The notes under the pieces were generated by a model, which was not told the DNA's origin, ran no database searches, and saw only the letters and a program-made list of their open reading frames with translations. Positions 1-11,471 of a stretch of DNA of 64,000 bases are shown here, piece after piece. Position 1 is the stretch's first letter. The number at the start of each line of letters is the position of its first letter. A program made the translations under genes and the position numbers. The DNA is taken from assembly GCA_902780935.1 (NCBI GenBank), contig CACZHP010000006.1, positions 1 through 64,000 of the forward strand. The letters are read 5' to 3'. The DNA is from an uncultured Bacteroidia bacterium. GTDB lineage: Bacteria; Bacteroidota; Bacteroidia; Bacteroidales; UBA932.

Positions 1-52
1 ATCCGCGCCGATGGTACTGGCCCACCAGCTGGGAGAGTAGGTCGCCGCCGTT
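1..52 (+). rRNA. rrf: 5S ribosomal RNA, 3' part
   Basis: The first ~50 bases read as the 3' half of a bacterial 5S rRNA. The conserved segments CCGATGGTACTG and GGGAGAGTAGGTCG are present in the usual order and spacing. The 5' half lies outside the window, so this is probably the end of an rRNA operon entering from the left. The exact 3' end is uncertain by a few bases. A strong terminator follows immediately. Confidence 0.88.
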
Positions 53-58
53 CTTCGG

Positions 59-101
59 AAGTCCCTGACAGACGTCGTCTGCCAGGGACTTCTTCTTTTT
101 T
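59..101 (+). terminator. Rho-independent terminator after 5S rRNA
   Basis: A near-perfect hairpin: AAGTCCCTG (59-67) pairs with CAGGGACTT (83-91) and CAGAC (69-73) pairs with GTCTG (77-81), followed by a T-rich run (90-101). It ends the rRNA transcript and lies between two converging units, since the next gene runs on the minus strand. Confidence 0.85.
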
Positions 102-113
102 ATTACTGGATAT

Positions 114-1178
114 TTATTTAATGCGGTAGGGTTGGTCGTCGTAGAGGGTGTAGCGTTTGGCTTTGCGGATCCACTTCTGTTCCTCTATTTTGACGTGTTC
201 CCGGACTTCCTGGAACGATATCGATCCTTTGATATAACTGAGGATTGTCGGATCTGACAATTTCTCCTCGAAGCCGGGCAGCAGCTCGAATTGCGGGTAT
301 CTCTCAAGGAAATACCTGATCAGTTGTATGGTGTGGAGAAGGGAATGGTATTCAGCTCCTGGCTGGAGCATAATCTGATAGCCTTGGCAACGCTGTCCCT
401 GATGGCGTCCTGCCGCCGGAGTGAACGAGCATGGGCGCATCATGACTCCTGCCGGGGCTGGAATGACCTCTAATCGGTCATGTCTGATAAAAGGTGCTCC
501 GAAATATTCATAGGGCCTTGCGGTACCGATCGCGGGGGTGATAGTGGTGTTGTTCCACAATCCACCCCCCGGATACATCTGGCTCGTGAACATCCCAGGG
601 ATGTCTGACGCCGGCGCTATTGTCCATGGCAGCAATTGCCTGGTCGAGTCGCTGGCGATGGCCGAGATGACATGGAGCGGGAAACCGGCCCCTATCTCTG
701 TGTAGTACAGGTTGCAAAGCTCTCCAAGTGTAAGCCCATGGCGATGTGCCACCTTAGGCGTGTGTGGCTCAATTGTGTCTCCTGGCATTGATCCTTCCAC
801 GATCCTTCCCGCCGGATTAATATGGTCCACAATATAAAGCGCAGGAACGTGTTCCATCTTGGATATTGTCTCCATAAGATGGAACACGTCCTTGCTGTAA
901 TTGAAATATCTCGCTCCGGCGTCCTGGATCTCGACAACCACGGCATCCAATCCTTCCAAGGCCTTTTCCTCAAAGGAAATGTGATTCGTGCCGGGAGTCA
1001 GCTCGGTGTCTCTTGGAGAAAAAACCACCTTAAGATTACCTCGCTCCCTGAACAAGTCGTACATATAACGCCCGCGGGCAGTGTCCCAGCAGTTTTGCGT
1101 ACAGAAACACCCGACACTTCCGCTTGTCAGGGCCTTGTCCAGCTGGTCTTCCAGAGCCGTGGTCCTGAACGAGAACAT
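114..1178 (-). CDS. DUF1343 / NamZ-like exo-beta-N-acetylmuramidase family protein
   Basis: A 354-residue protein of the DUF1343 family, whose characterised members (NamZ/YbbC) release N-acetylmuramic acid from peptidoglycan fragments. Recognisable family blocks are VEIQDAGARYFNY, VDHINPAGRIVEG, HGLTLGEL and GTARPYEYFGAPF. Two things are odd. There is no signal peptide, although NamZ proteins are normally exported. The block usually written SPEHG reads SPRDT here, so activity may be altered. Its ATG overlaps the glmM stop codon (TGATG), so it is translationally coupled to glmM and is the last gene of the long V-ATPase-glmM transcript. Family assignment is firm; substrate and location are inferred. 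Confidence 0.8.
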   Translation of the reverse strand: MFSFRTTALEDQLDKALTSGSVGCFCTQNCWDTARGRYMYDLFRERGNLKVVFSPRDTELTPGTNHISFEEKALEGLDAVVVEIQDAGARYFNYSKDVFHLMETISKMEHVPALYIVDHINPAGRIVEGSMPGDTIEPHTPKVAHRHGLTLGELCNLYYTEIGAGFPLHVISAIASDSTRQLLPWTIAPASDIPGMFTSQMYPGGGLWNNTTITPAIGTARPYEYFGAPFIRHDRLEVIPAPAGVMMRPCSFTPAAGRHQGQRCQGYQIMLQPGAEYHSLLHTIQLIRYFLERYPQFELLPGFEEKLSDPTILSYIKGSISFQEVREHVKIEEQKWIRKAKRYTLYDDQPYRIK

Positions 1179-2637
1179 CAGATTCCGTTTTTAATGACTG
1201 ATTCGGCGACAGCTATCACCTCCTTGGCTAAAGCCTCCGCATCCTCAAGCGTTGGAGCCTCGGAATAAATGCGTATTATAGGCTCTGTATTCGACCTGCG
1301 AAGGTGAACCCATTTACGCTCAGCCTCAAAGCTGATCTTCACGCCGTCAAGGCAATTGACATCCTCGGAGGCGTATTCAGCTTTCAGTCTTTCGAGAATC
1401 TTGTCAATGAGCCTCTTGTCTGAGAGCTCTATCTTGTTCTTGGCTATGTGATATTCCGGATAAGTCTTTCTTAACTCACTGACCTTTACGTGTTTCCTGG
1501 CGAGATTCGACAGGAATAGCGCAACCCCGACCATGGCGTCGCGGCCATAATGGATAGCGGGATAAATCACTCCACCATTGCCTTCGCCTCCAATCAGGGC
1601 ATTCGTCTGTCTCATCCTTGTCGTCACGTTGACCTCGCCGACAGCTGCAGCATGATATTTCCCTCCGAACTTCTCGGTGACGTCACGAAGCGCCCTGCTG
1701 CTGGAAAGATTCGAGCAGGACACGGGTGCGTATGGATATGTGACCTCTGCCAGGGATATATTCTCCGCCTTAGCGATCTTGGCCGCCCTTTCGAACAGGT
1801 ATGAGGCTACGCTTACCAAGGTATATTCCTCGCCGAAAGGCTCCCCATTCTCGCAAATGAAGGCCAACCTGTCCACGTCAGGATCGACGGATATTCCCAG
1901 GTCGGCGTTCTCCTTGACGACTGTGTAGCTCAAATCGGTCAGGTTCGAAGGGAGAGGCTCAGGGTTGTGCGCGAAGTCCCCTGTGGGTTCGCAATTGAGC
2001 CTGACACACTCCACGCCGAGTCTCTCCAAAAGCCTTGGCATGATGACGCCTCCAACTGAATTGATCGCGTCAAGAACCACTTTGAAGCCGGCGTCGGAGA
2101 TGGCGTCGACATCCACTTCCGGCAGTGCCAGAACAGCGTCCAGATGCTCGTCAGTGTAATCGTGCTCAGTGACATGGCCAAGCTCGTCCACCCCGGCGAA
2201 ATCATATTCTCCTTTGGCTGCTACCTCGAGGATCGCCTCACCTTCGGCGGCGGTGAGAAACTCCCCGCGGTGATTCAGGAGCTTGAGAGCGTTCCATTGG
2301 CGGGGGTTATGGGAGGCCGTGAGGATTATTCCTCCATCGGCCTCGGCGAAAGTGACCGCCATTTCAGTAGTCGGGGTCGATGCCAATCCTATTTTGATGA
2401 CATCCACTCCGCATGAGACCAATGTTCCGACCACAAGGTTCTCGACCATTTCCCCGGAAAGCCTGGCATCCCGGCCGACGACTATCTTGTATTTCTCGCC
2501 GGCCTTTTTTTGCTTCCTGGAAGGAAGTGTGGCACAGTAGGCGTATGTGAAGCCTACTATGTCAACAGGGGAGAGACCCTCGCCAGGTTTTCCACCGATG
2601 GTCCCTCTGATCCCTGATATTGATTTGATGAGGCTCA

Positions 2638-2638
<1 letters not shown>
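1178..2638 (-). CDS. glmM: Phosphoglucosamine mutase (alpha-D-phosphohexomutase family)
   Basis: A 486-residue cytoplasmic phosphohexomutase. It most likely converts glucosamine-6-phosphate to glucosamine-1-phosphate for UDP-GlcNAc synthesis. The N-terminus SLIKSISGIRGTIGG, the catalytic phosphoserine loop TASHNPRQWNALK, the metal-binding loop DPDVDRLA, the sugar-binding GGEGNGG and the C-terminal phosphate loop RRSNTEPIIRIYSE are all present. The start codon overlaps the ntpK stop (TAATG), so it is coupled to the V-ATPase operon. A phosphomannomutase role cannot be excluded, but the N-terminus is typical of Bacteroidota GlmM. Confidence 0.88.
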
Positions 2639-4907
<2,269 letters not shown>

Positions 4908-4915
<8 letters not shown>

Positions 4916-5528
4916 GGCTTTCCTCCTCCTCTAATGCCTCTTCGGCAGCATGACGTTCCTTGACTATCTTGGACGAGGCTTTGCTCAGGTTCTCCTCGTC
5001 TTCCATGTATCGCTTGATCTTGCGGATCGCCTCCTGGTAGCCCGGTATCTGGACTTTCTCGTAGAGATTGACCTTCTGGGTGGTCTTTTTCCTCTGATAG
5101 TCCAGAATGCGTTTCTTCTCCTTGTAAACCTCAGATTCGATCCCGAGGCGGGAAAGCTCCTTGAGGATAGCGACTCCGTCCATGTACCATGCCGGCTTCG
5201 CGAAAGTGTTGAAAGGCTTTATCTCATACTTGATCTCGCCAAGTTCAGGACACTTAACGCCGGCAACCTTTACTGTCTTGAGATCCACATCGGTTATGGA
5301 CACTATCCCGTGGTCGAACTCGTTCCACAGAGGCGCCAGGTAGCTGTAGGTTTTCTCGGCCAGATCAAGCTCCCGGATAAGGCTCTCGCTTTTCTCCTTG
5401 GCCTTACGCACCTCAAGCCGCAGGGCGCTCTCCTTGTTCTGCAGGGTAGGGAGGGCGTTCTGTCGCATCTTGAGCTGCTTTTGCAGGTTGTTCAGCGATG
5501 TCTTGTTGTATTGAAACTTGATAGCCAT
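4908..5528 (-). CDS. ntpD: V-type ATP synthase subunit D (central stalk)
   Basis: A 206-residue, largely coiled-coil protein that forms the central rotor shaft between the A3B3 head and the K ring. The N-terminal helix (QYNKTSLNNLQKQLKMRQNA) and the long C-terminal helix (IRKIKRYMEDEENLSKASSK) match the antiparallel coiled coil of the family. Order and tight spacing (3 bp after ntpB, 8-bp overlap with ntpI) support the assignment. Confidence 0.9.
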
Positions 5529-5531
5529 TCT

Positions 5532-6854
5532 TTAGCGGCCTTTCCAGTATTTGTCTATAAGTGATTGCTTGATGCCGGTCTCGGCCTTGCTGAAATACTT
5601 CCCGAACAGTTCCCAAGCGGTGTCCAGCATCTCGGTTATCGAGATATTGACATCGATCGAGAGAAGCCTGGTAGCATATTCCTTGGCATAGTCGAGACAG
5701 CGATGGTCATAGTCGGAGAGGTCGAAACCATTTTCCAGTTTGGTCTTGGCGTTCTGGGCGTCGGCGTATAGACGGACTCCGGCGTTCATGACCTGGCTGT
5801 GATCCTCCCTGGTCTTGATGTTCTGGACTCTTTGCTTGAGTCGGGACAACGAGCGGAACGGGTCAATAATGACCTTTCCGGAATCGGAGTCGGCACGCAG
5901 AAATAGCTGGCCTTCAGTGATATATCCGGTATTGTCAGGTATAGCGTGGGTGATGTCCCCGTCGTTCAGGGTCGTGACGGCGATGATGGTGATGGAACCA
6001 TCCGTAGGGAGCTGGACAGCCTTCTCGTAGATCTTCGCGAGATCTGAATACAGGGAGCCGGGCATGGAATCCTTGGACGGAATCTGGTCCATACGGTTCG
6101 AGACGATCGACAGGGCATCGGCGTACAGGGTCATGTCGGTAAGAAGCACGAGCACCTTCTCGTTCTTGTCCACGGCGAAATATTCTGCCGCGGTCAGCGC
6201 CATGTCGGGGACAAGGAGCCTCTCTACGGGCGGATCCTCAGTGGTGTTGACGAAGCAGATAATCCTGTCGAGGGCTCCGGCATCCTCGAAAGCGTGACGG
6301 AAGAAAAGGTAGTCGTCATTGGACAAACCCATTCCTCCGAGGATGATCTTGTCAACGTCGGCCCTTAAAGCCACATCTGCCATCACCTGGTTGTAGGGCT
6401 GGTCTGGATCGGCGAAGAAAGGAATCTTCTGGCCGGAGACGATGGTGTTGTTAAGGTCGATGCCGGCGATGCCGGTGGGGATCAACTCCGAGGGCTGGCG
6501 TCTCTTGTAAGGATTGACGGAGGGGCCTCCGATCTCCCTTTCCTCGCCTTCAACCTCTGGGCCTCCGTCGATGGGGCGGCCATAAGCGTTGAAGAACCGG
6601 CCTGCCAGTTGTTCGGAGACTTTAAGGGTCGGGGGCTCGCCAAGGAAGGTGATCTCGGCGTCTGTCGGGATGCCTTCCGTTCCTGAAAACACCTGCAGGG
6701 TCACAAGGTCCCCTTTGGTCTTGACGACCTGGGCGAGCCTGCCGTGAACCACGGCCAGCTCGTCGTTCGAGACGCCCTTGGCTTTAAGTGACACAGTCGC
6801 CTTGGTGATGGCGTCAAGCTTCGTGTATATCCGTTGATATGCCTTAATTGCCAT
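5532..6854 (-). CDS. ntpB: V-type ATP synthase subunit B
   Basis: The non-catalytic nucleotide-binding subunit of the V1 head (440 residues). It has the beta-barrel N-terminus, RFFNAYGRPIDGGP, then the central domain with LIPTGIAGIDLNNTIVSGQKIPFF and LVLLTDMTLYADAL, and a C-terminal helical part. As expected for B it has no Walker A lysine loop. The start overlaps the end of ntpA by 11 bp, consistent with equal expression of A and B. Confidence 0.93.
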   Translation of the reverse strand: MAIKAYQRIYTKLDAITKATVSLKAKGVSNDELAVVHGRLAQVVKTKGDLVTLQVFSGTEGIPTDAEITFLGEPPTLKVSEQLAGRFFNAYGRPIDGGPEVEGEEREIGGPSVNPYKRRQPSELIPTGIAGIDLNNTIVSGQKIPFFADPDQPYNQVMADVALRADVDKIILGGMGLSNDDYLFFRHAFEDAGALDRIICFVNTTEDPPVERLLVPDMALTAAEYFAVDKNEKVLVLLTDMTLYADALSIVSNRMDQIPSKDSMPGSLYSDLAKIYEKAVQLPTDGSITIIAVTTLNDGDITHAIPDNTGYITEGQLFLRADSDSGKVIIDPFRSLSRLKQRVQNIKTREDHSQVMNAGVRLYADAQNAKTKLENGFDLSDYDHRCLDYAKEYATRLLSIDVNISITEMLDTAWELFGKYFSKAETGIKQSLIDKYWKGR

Positions 6855-8598
6855 ATTCTTGCGTTATTTTACGGGTCTTGTTGGCGTATTCCTCGAAGGC
6901 CTCGCTGTGGAACTCTGTGTAGTTCATCTGGCGGAGGTCGTTGATAAGCTCCTTGAAAAAGTCGCGGCACTTCTCGAAATCCTCGAACTGGTATTCCTTG
7001 GAGCAAAGGTCAAGAACCATGTCGAGCATGTACTTCTGCCTTTCCATGGGACATAGGGCATCGATGCTGTCGAAAGCGTCCTGCTGAAGGAACACGAAAT
7101 CGATCAGCTCCGACTTCCAGAAACTGATGTGGTAGCCGATAGGGACACCATCGTCGCCAAGGATGTTGATCTGCTCGTTGGCCTCCCGGCCGCGGCGCAG
7201 GATATTCTTGGCTTCCAGGACTTTGGCCACCCAGTCATTCTCTACGTTGCTGTCTAGGTAGGAGATGATCTCGGGATATTCCAGATATTTTGAATATGAC
7301 TCGATAGGGTTGACTGCCGGGTAGCGCTTTTGGTCAGCCCTGTTCTGCTCAAGTCCGTAGAAGCACCTCGCGGCTTTCTTCGTGGACTCCGTTACCGGCT
7401 CCTTGAGGTTTCCGCCGGCAGGGGATACCGTACCTATGAAGGTGATGGCTCCGGTCTGACCGTTGTTGAGGACAACCATTCCGGCCCTGGAGTAGAAATT
7501 GGAGATGATGGCCGAGAGGTCGACGGGGAAGGCGTCGGCTCCGGGGAGTTCCTCCATCCTATTGGACATCTCCCTCAGCGCCTGGGCCCAGCGGGACGTG
7601 GAGTCCGCGAGCAGGAGGCATTTCAGACCCATGGCCCTGTAATATTCGCAGATAGTCATCGCAGTGTACACGGACGCCTCTCGGGCGGCGACGGGCATGT
7701 TGGAGGTGTTACAGATGATGGTCGTGCGCTCCATCAAGTACCTTCCCGTGTGAGGGTCGATAAGCTCAGGGAACTCGGTGAATATCTCCACCACCTCGTT
7801 GGCGCGCTCCCCGCATGCGGCCATGACAATGACATCCGCCTCACCCTGCTTGGCGATGGCGTGCTGGAGAACGGTCTTGCCGCAGCCGAACGGCCCAGGG
7901 ATGAATCCTGTGCCACCTTCGGCAATGGGGTTGAAAGTGTCGATGCAGCGCACACCGGTCTCCATGATCTTTCTCGGCCGAGGTTTCTCCTTATACGCCT
8001 TGACCGCGACTTTCACGGGCCATTTCTGCGTCATCGTGACATACTTGGCCTCACCGCCCTCATCGGTCAGGACAGCTATCACCATGTCGATGTTGTAGCT
8101 TCCAGCGGTGATTATCTTCTTGATGGTATATTCTCCCTTGAAACTGAAAGGGACCATGATCTTGTGAGGCAGCCAGCCTTCCTTGACTTCTCCAAGCCAG
8201 TCTCCGGCGGTGACCTTATCACCTTCCTTGGCTATCGGGGTGAACTCCCATAACTTCTTGTGATCAAGAGGGTCCGTGTATTCTCCTCTCTTGAGGAAAA
8301 CATCGTCCATCGTGGCCAGATTGTTCTGAAGCCCGTCGTAGACGCTGGACAGCAGCCCAGGCCCCAGGGTGACCTCGAGCATCCTGCCCTCGAACTCAAC
8401 AGGGTCTCCGTTCTTGAGACCTCGGGTGCTCTCGAACACCTGCACGGAAGCCTTGTCTCCATTCACCTTGATGACCTCCGCGAGAAGCGGTGTGCCGGAA
8501 AGCGTGATGTAGCAAAGCTCGTTCTCAGCCACCGGACCGTCAACTTGGACGGTCACAAGGTTTGAGACGATGCCTATAACTTTTCCTGTAGTCTTCAT
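6844..8598 (-). CDS. ntpA: V-type ATP synthase catalytic subunit A
   Basis: The catalytic subunit (584 residues). Walker A is GPFGCGKT at residues 235-242. MAACGERANEVVE and LLADSTSRWAQALREMSNRMEELPG further on complete the catalytic site. The bulge domain typical of A subunits lies before Walker A (about 110-200). It hydrolyses or synthesises ATP in the cytoplasmic V1 head. It follows DUF2764 by 15 bp and overlaps ntpB. Confidence 0.95.
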   Translation of the reverse strand: MKTTGKVIGIVSNLVTVQVDGPVAENELCYITLSGTPLLAEVIKVNGDKASVQVFESTRGLKNGDPVEFEGRMLEVTLGPGLLSSVYDGLQNNLATMDDVFLKRGEYTDPLDHKKLWEFTPIAKEGDKVTAGDWLGEVKEGWLPHKIMVPFSFKGEYTIKKIITAGSYNIDMVIAVLTDEGGEAKYVTMTQKWPVKVAVKAYKEKPRPRKIMETGVRCIDTFNPIAEGGTGFIPGPFGCGKTVLQHAIAKQGEADVIVMAACGERANEVVEIFTEFPELIDPHTGRYLMERTTIICNTSNMPVAAREASVYTAMTICEYYRAMGLKCLLLADSTSRWAQALREMSNRMEELPGADAFPVDLSAIISNFYSRAGMVVLNNGQTGAITFIGTVSPAGGNLKEPVTESTKKAARCFYGLEQNRADQKRYPAVNPIESYSKYLEYPEIISYLDSNVENDWVAKVLEAKNILRRGREANEQINILGDDGVPIGYHISFWKSELIDFVFLQQDAFDSIDALCPMERQKYMLDMVLDLCSKEYQFEDFEKCRDFFKELINDLRQMNYTEFHSEAFEEYANKTRKITQEYGN

Positions 8599-8613
8599 AT
8601 ATGCGTATTCGTA

Positions 8614-9222
8614 TTATTCGTTCTGTGGAGCTGTGTAGCTCACGCCGCCAAAGCTGGCCGTAGTCTCTTCGATAAGCCGCTGGAACATCTCCGCGCCAGT
8701 CTCCTCGTCCAGGGCCCGCCATCTCTCGATGAGCCTCATTTTGGCGATTATGCCAAGCAAGGCGTCGAGGTCAAAATAATTGAAAGTCGTCAGCTCGCTG
8801 ATTTTCTCCCAAACAATGGCGTCCAATCCTTTCTCTCTACCGAGAATATTCTCCCCGGCCAAAGTCTCGGAGACTTTGGCAGCCTCCTCGAATTCTCCTG
8901 TCCCAATGTTGATGGTGTCCTGATTTTCAGGGCGTCCGAACGCCTTGTTGAGGAACCTTGCCTTTTTGTTGCGAAGATTCAGGTCAAAGGTGAAATACTC
9001 CCTGATGAAGCGGTTATCGTCCTTCAAGGCCGCCTCGTAGAAGCCTTGGTTGAGATTTTCTTCCTTGTAGCCGTCCAGAAGGGTGTCGACAGTCTTGATA
9101 TCCTTGGCTGAAAGCTGTGACTTTATCCACTGGAGATAGGTATCCAACGACTTGTCCTCCCCGAACTTCCAGTCTCTGGAGATCGAGGGCAGACTCGCTA
9201 TTATGTATTCGTAGTTAGCCAT
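8614..9222 (-). CDS. DUF2764 protein of V-ATPase operons
   Basis: A 202-residue soluble, helix-rich protein. I take the ATG at 9222 (MANYEYIIASLPSI) rather than the GTG one codon upstream, because the ATG overlaps the ntpE stop as TGATG. DUF2764 genes recur at this place in V-ATPase operons of Bacteroidota and spirochaetes. The operon has no recognisable subunit C or F, so this protein is a candidate for a reduced or substitute stalk subunit. That role is inference, based on position and on the leucine/charged C-terminus FDLDALLGIIAKMRLIERW. No enzymatic motif is visible. Confidence 0.8.
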   Translation of the reverse strand: MANYEYIIASLPSISRDWKFGEDKSLDTYLQWIKSQLSAKDIKTVDTLLDGYKEENLNQGFYEAALKDDNRFIREYFTFDLNLRNKKARFLNKAFGRPENQDTINIGTGEFEEAAKVSETLAGENILGREKGLDAIVWEKISELTTFNYFDLDALLGIIAKMRLIERWRALDEETGAEMFQRLIEETTASFGGVSYTAPQNE

Positions 9223-9830
9223 CACTCTCCGAAGAGCAACTTCCTCGTGGCAGGCCTGAGGTATTCTCCGATCAAGGCCTCGAAAGCCTCTGAAGTGAGG
9301 TCGATGAAATATGAGCCGTCTTTGGGAGCGATCCTGAAGCCTCCGGCGATCTTGCCCGAGAACTTCGCGGTGACACCTGAAGACAGGGCCTTTGACAGCT
9401 CGCCGTTGACAAAGGGCTCCAACTCACTTCTCAAGCTTTCCGGGAGAGTCAGCTCGAGGTCGACACTTTCCTGCGAGTTGAAATTCTTCGCCACGGAAGT
9501 GATGACTTCTTTCACGAAATCGGCTGAAGACAGGGCGGATGCGGCCTTGCCGCCAATCATGCCGCTCACCATGAGGTTCTCAATGTCCCTTTTTACGGAC
9601 TGGATGCTCTGGGTGGCGGCCATCTTGACATCCCCCTCGACCTTCACTTGATAGTCTTTGGCATCTTTCTCGGCTTTTTTGATTATCTCGTCTGCCTTTC
9701 TCTGGGCGGCCTCAACTATCTCCGTAGCTTTGGCCTCGGCCTTGGCGAGGAGAGCCTCGCCTTCTTCCTTTCCCTTTGACAGACCTTCCTTGTAGAGCTT
9801 GTCAGTCAGTTCCTGGAGTTTGTTATCCAT
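9222..9830 (-). CDS. ntpE: V-type ATP synthase subunit E (peripheral stalk)
   Basis: The first gene of the V-ATPase operon (202 residues). The N-terminal ~85 residues form an alanine/lysine/glutamate-rich coiled coil (KGKEEGEALLAKAEAKATEI), followed by a globular C-terminal domain, as in peripheral-stalk subunit E. No separate subunit G/H gene precedes it. A TATATTTG promoter element lies about 20 bp upstream. Confidence 0.87.
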   Translation of the reverse strand: MDNKLQELTDKLYKEGLSKGKEEGEALLAKAEAKATEIVEAAQRKADEIIKKAEKDAKDYQVKVEGDVKMAATQSIQSVKRDIENLMVSGMIGGKAASALSSADFVKEVITSVAKNFNSQESVDLELTLPESLRSELEPFVNGELSKALSSGVTAKFSGKIAGGFRIAPKDGSYFIDLTSEAFEALIGEYLRPATRKLLFGE

Positions 9831-9849
9831 GTTATTCAGTGTTATTTTT

Positions 9850-9857
9850 CAAATATA
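9850..9857 (-). promoter_or_regulatory. Bacteroidota -7 element for V-ATPase operon
   Basis: The minus strand reads TATATTTG, an exact match to the Bacteroidota TAnnTTTG element, 19 bp before the ntpE start codon. No clear TTTG -33 element stands at the usual distance. It lies in the 47-bp gap after the mmd operon, so the V-ATPase genes probably have their own promoter. Confidence 0.55.
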
Positions 9858-9877
9858 GTAAAAAGAATGGTTCTTTA

Positions 9878-11020
9878 CTAGCCAAGGAATCCAAGTAATA
9901 TTCCGGCGGCCACAGCCGAACCAATCACACCGGCCACATTCGGCCCCATGGCATGCATGAGCAGGTGGTTGTCCGGATCGAATTCCCTTCCCACAATCTC
10001 GGAGACACGGGCGCTGTCCGGGACGGCCGACACACCGGCGTTCCCGATCAGCGGGTTGATCTTGCGGTCACCCTTGAGAAAGAGGTTCCAGAACTTGACG
10101 AACAGTACGCCCACTGTCGTGGCGATCACGAACGAGAGAAGTCCCAGAAGGAATATTTTCAATGAGTTCCCGGTCAGGAACTTGTCCGCCTGGGTGGAAG
10201 CTCCTACGGTGAGGCCGATGAGGGTTGTCACCACATCGATGAGGGGACCTCTGGCCGTCTCCGCGAGGCGCCTTGTCACTCCGCTCTCTTTCAGCAGGTT
10301 CCCAAAGAACAGCATACCGAGCAGGGGAAGTCCGGACGGCACGATGAAAGCGGTGAGGAGGAATCCCACGATAGGGAAGATGATCTTCTCTTTCTGGCTG
10401 ACCTGCCTCGGTGCGGGCATCCTGATCAGGCGCTCTTTCTTAGTCGTCAGGGCGAGCATGATGGGCCTCTGGATGACAGGCACCAGGGCCATGTACGAAT
10501 ATGCGCTGACAGCGATGGCGCCCATGAGGTCAGGGGCAAGTTTAGAGGAAAGGAAGATGGCCGTGGGACCGTCCGCTCCTCCGATGATGCCGATGGCACC
10601 GGCCTGGTTAGGGTCGAATCCCAGCAGGAGAGCCAGCAGATAAGCGCCGAAGATGCCAGTCTGTGCGGCCGCTCCGATCAGCAGGAGTCGTGGTTGGGAT
10701 ATTAGCGCCGAGAAATCAGTCATGGCGCCTATTCCCAGGAATATCAGAGGGGGATACCATCCCTGCTTGACTCCTTGGTAAAGTGTGTTGAGTACCGAGC
10801 CGTCCTCATAAACACCGATGTTCAATCCCGGGAACATCGGGATGTTGCCGATGATCATACCGAAACCGATCGGCACAAGCAGCAGCGGCTCCCAACCTTT
10901 CTTTATGGCTATCGTTATGAATAAGACGCCAATGAGGATCATGGCGATATTCTGCCATGTCGCATTGGCGAATCCGGTAAAATACCAGAATTGCTTGAGA
11001 CTCTCTAAAATTGTGTTCAT
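9878..11020 (-). CDS. mmdB: Sodium-pumping methylmalonyl-CoA decarboxylase, beta (membrane) subunit
   Basis: The OadB/MmdB/GcdB family membrane subunit (380 residues). It releases CO2 from carboxybiotin and exports sodium ions. About nine or more hydrophobic segments, the IGGADGPTAIFLSSKLAP block with the key aspartate, and PLIGNAGVSAVPDSARV are characteristic. I chose the ATG at 11020 (MNTILESLKQF), 1 bp after the biotin-protein stop. An upstream in-frame start at 11053 would overlap that gene by 32 bp and adds an unlikely basic leader. It is the last gene of the mmd operon. Confidence 0.9.
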   Translation of the reverse strand: MNTILESLKQFWYFTGFANATWQNIAMILIGVLFITIAIKKGWEPLLLVPIGFGMIIGNIPMFPGLNIGVYEDGSVLNTLYQGVKQGWYPPLIFLGIGAMTDFSALISQPRLLLIGAAAQTGIFGAYLLALLLGFDPNQAGAIGIIGGADGPTAIFLSSKLAPDLMGAIAVSAYSYMALVPVIQRPIMLALTTKKERLIRMPAPRQVSQKEKIIFPIVGFLLTAFIVPSGLPLLGMLFFGNLLKESGVTRRLAETARGPLIDVVTTLIGLTVGASTQADKFLTGNSLKIFLLGLLSFVIATTVGVLFVKFWNLFLKGDRKINPLIGNAGVSAVPDSARVSEIVGREFDPDNHLLMHAMGPNVAGVIGSAVAAGILLGFLG

Positions 11021-11021
11021 C

Positions 11022-11453
11022 CTAGGCGATCTTGACGATTTCGGCTCCCTCAAGCACGGAGTCGCCCTTGTTCACGAGCACCGCTGTGACAGTGCCGTCC
11101 GCTGAGGCCTGGATCTCGTTTTCCATCTTCATTGCCTCGATGACAGCGACTTTCTGTCCGGCTTTGACAGCCTGGCCTTCCTTGACGGAAACTTCTATGA
11201 TCACGCCGGGCAGGGGAGAGGTCACGGCCTTGCCTTCTCCGGCGGGCTTTGCGGCGGGCGCAGGTGCGGGTGCTTGGGTGTCATTCTGAGGCGCGGCCGA
11301 AGAATCTTTCACAGCCGCGGGAGCGCTTACCGGAGTGTCCATCTCGACCTCGTATGTGGCTCCATTGACTGTCACGTTGGCAATATTTCCTTCCACGGAA
11401 TTGATGTCGACGTTGTATTCGTTCCCGTTGATCTTGAATTTGTAGGTTCTCAT
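11022..11453 (-). CDS. mmdC: Biotin carrier (gamma) subunit of the decarboxylase
   Basis: A 143-residue biotin carrier. The N-terminal ~40 residues are a small beta fold, followed by an Ala/Pro-rich flexible linker (about 43-72) and a biotinyl domain with the EAMKM motif, where K109 would be biotinylated. It carries the carboxyl group from the carboxyltransferase to the membrane subunit. It stands between the delta and beta subunit genes with spacings of 18 and 1 bp. Confidence 0.92.
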   Translation of the reverse strand: MRTYKFKINGNEYNVDINSVEGNIANVTVNGATYEVEMDTPVSAPAAVKDSSAAPQNDTQAPAPAPAAKPAGEGKAVTSPLPGVIIEVSVKEGQAVKAGQKVAVIEAMKMENEIQASADGTVTAVLVNKGDSVLEGAEIVKIA

Positions 11454-11471
11454 ATTTGAATATCTCTTTGA

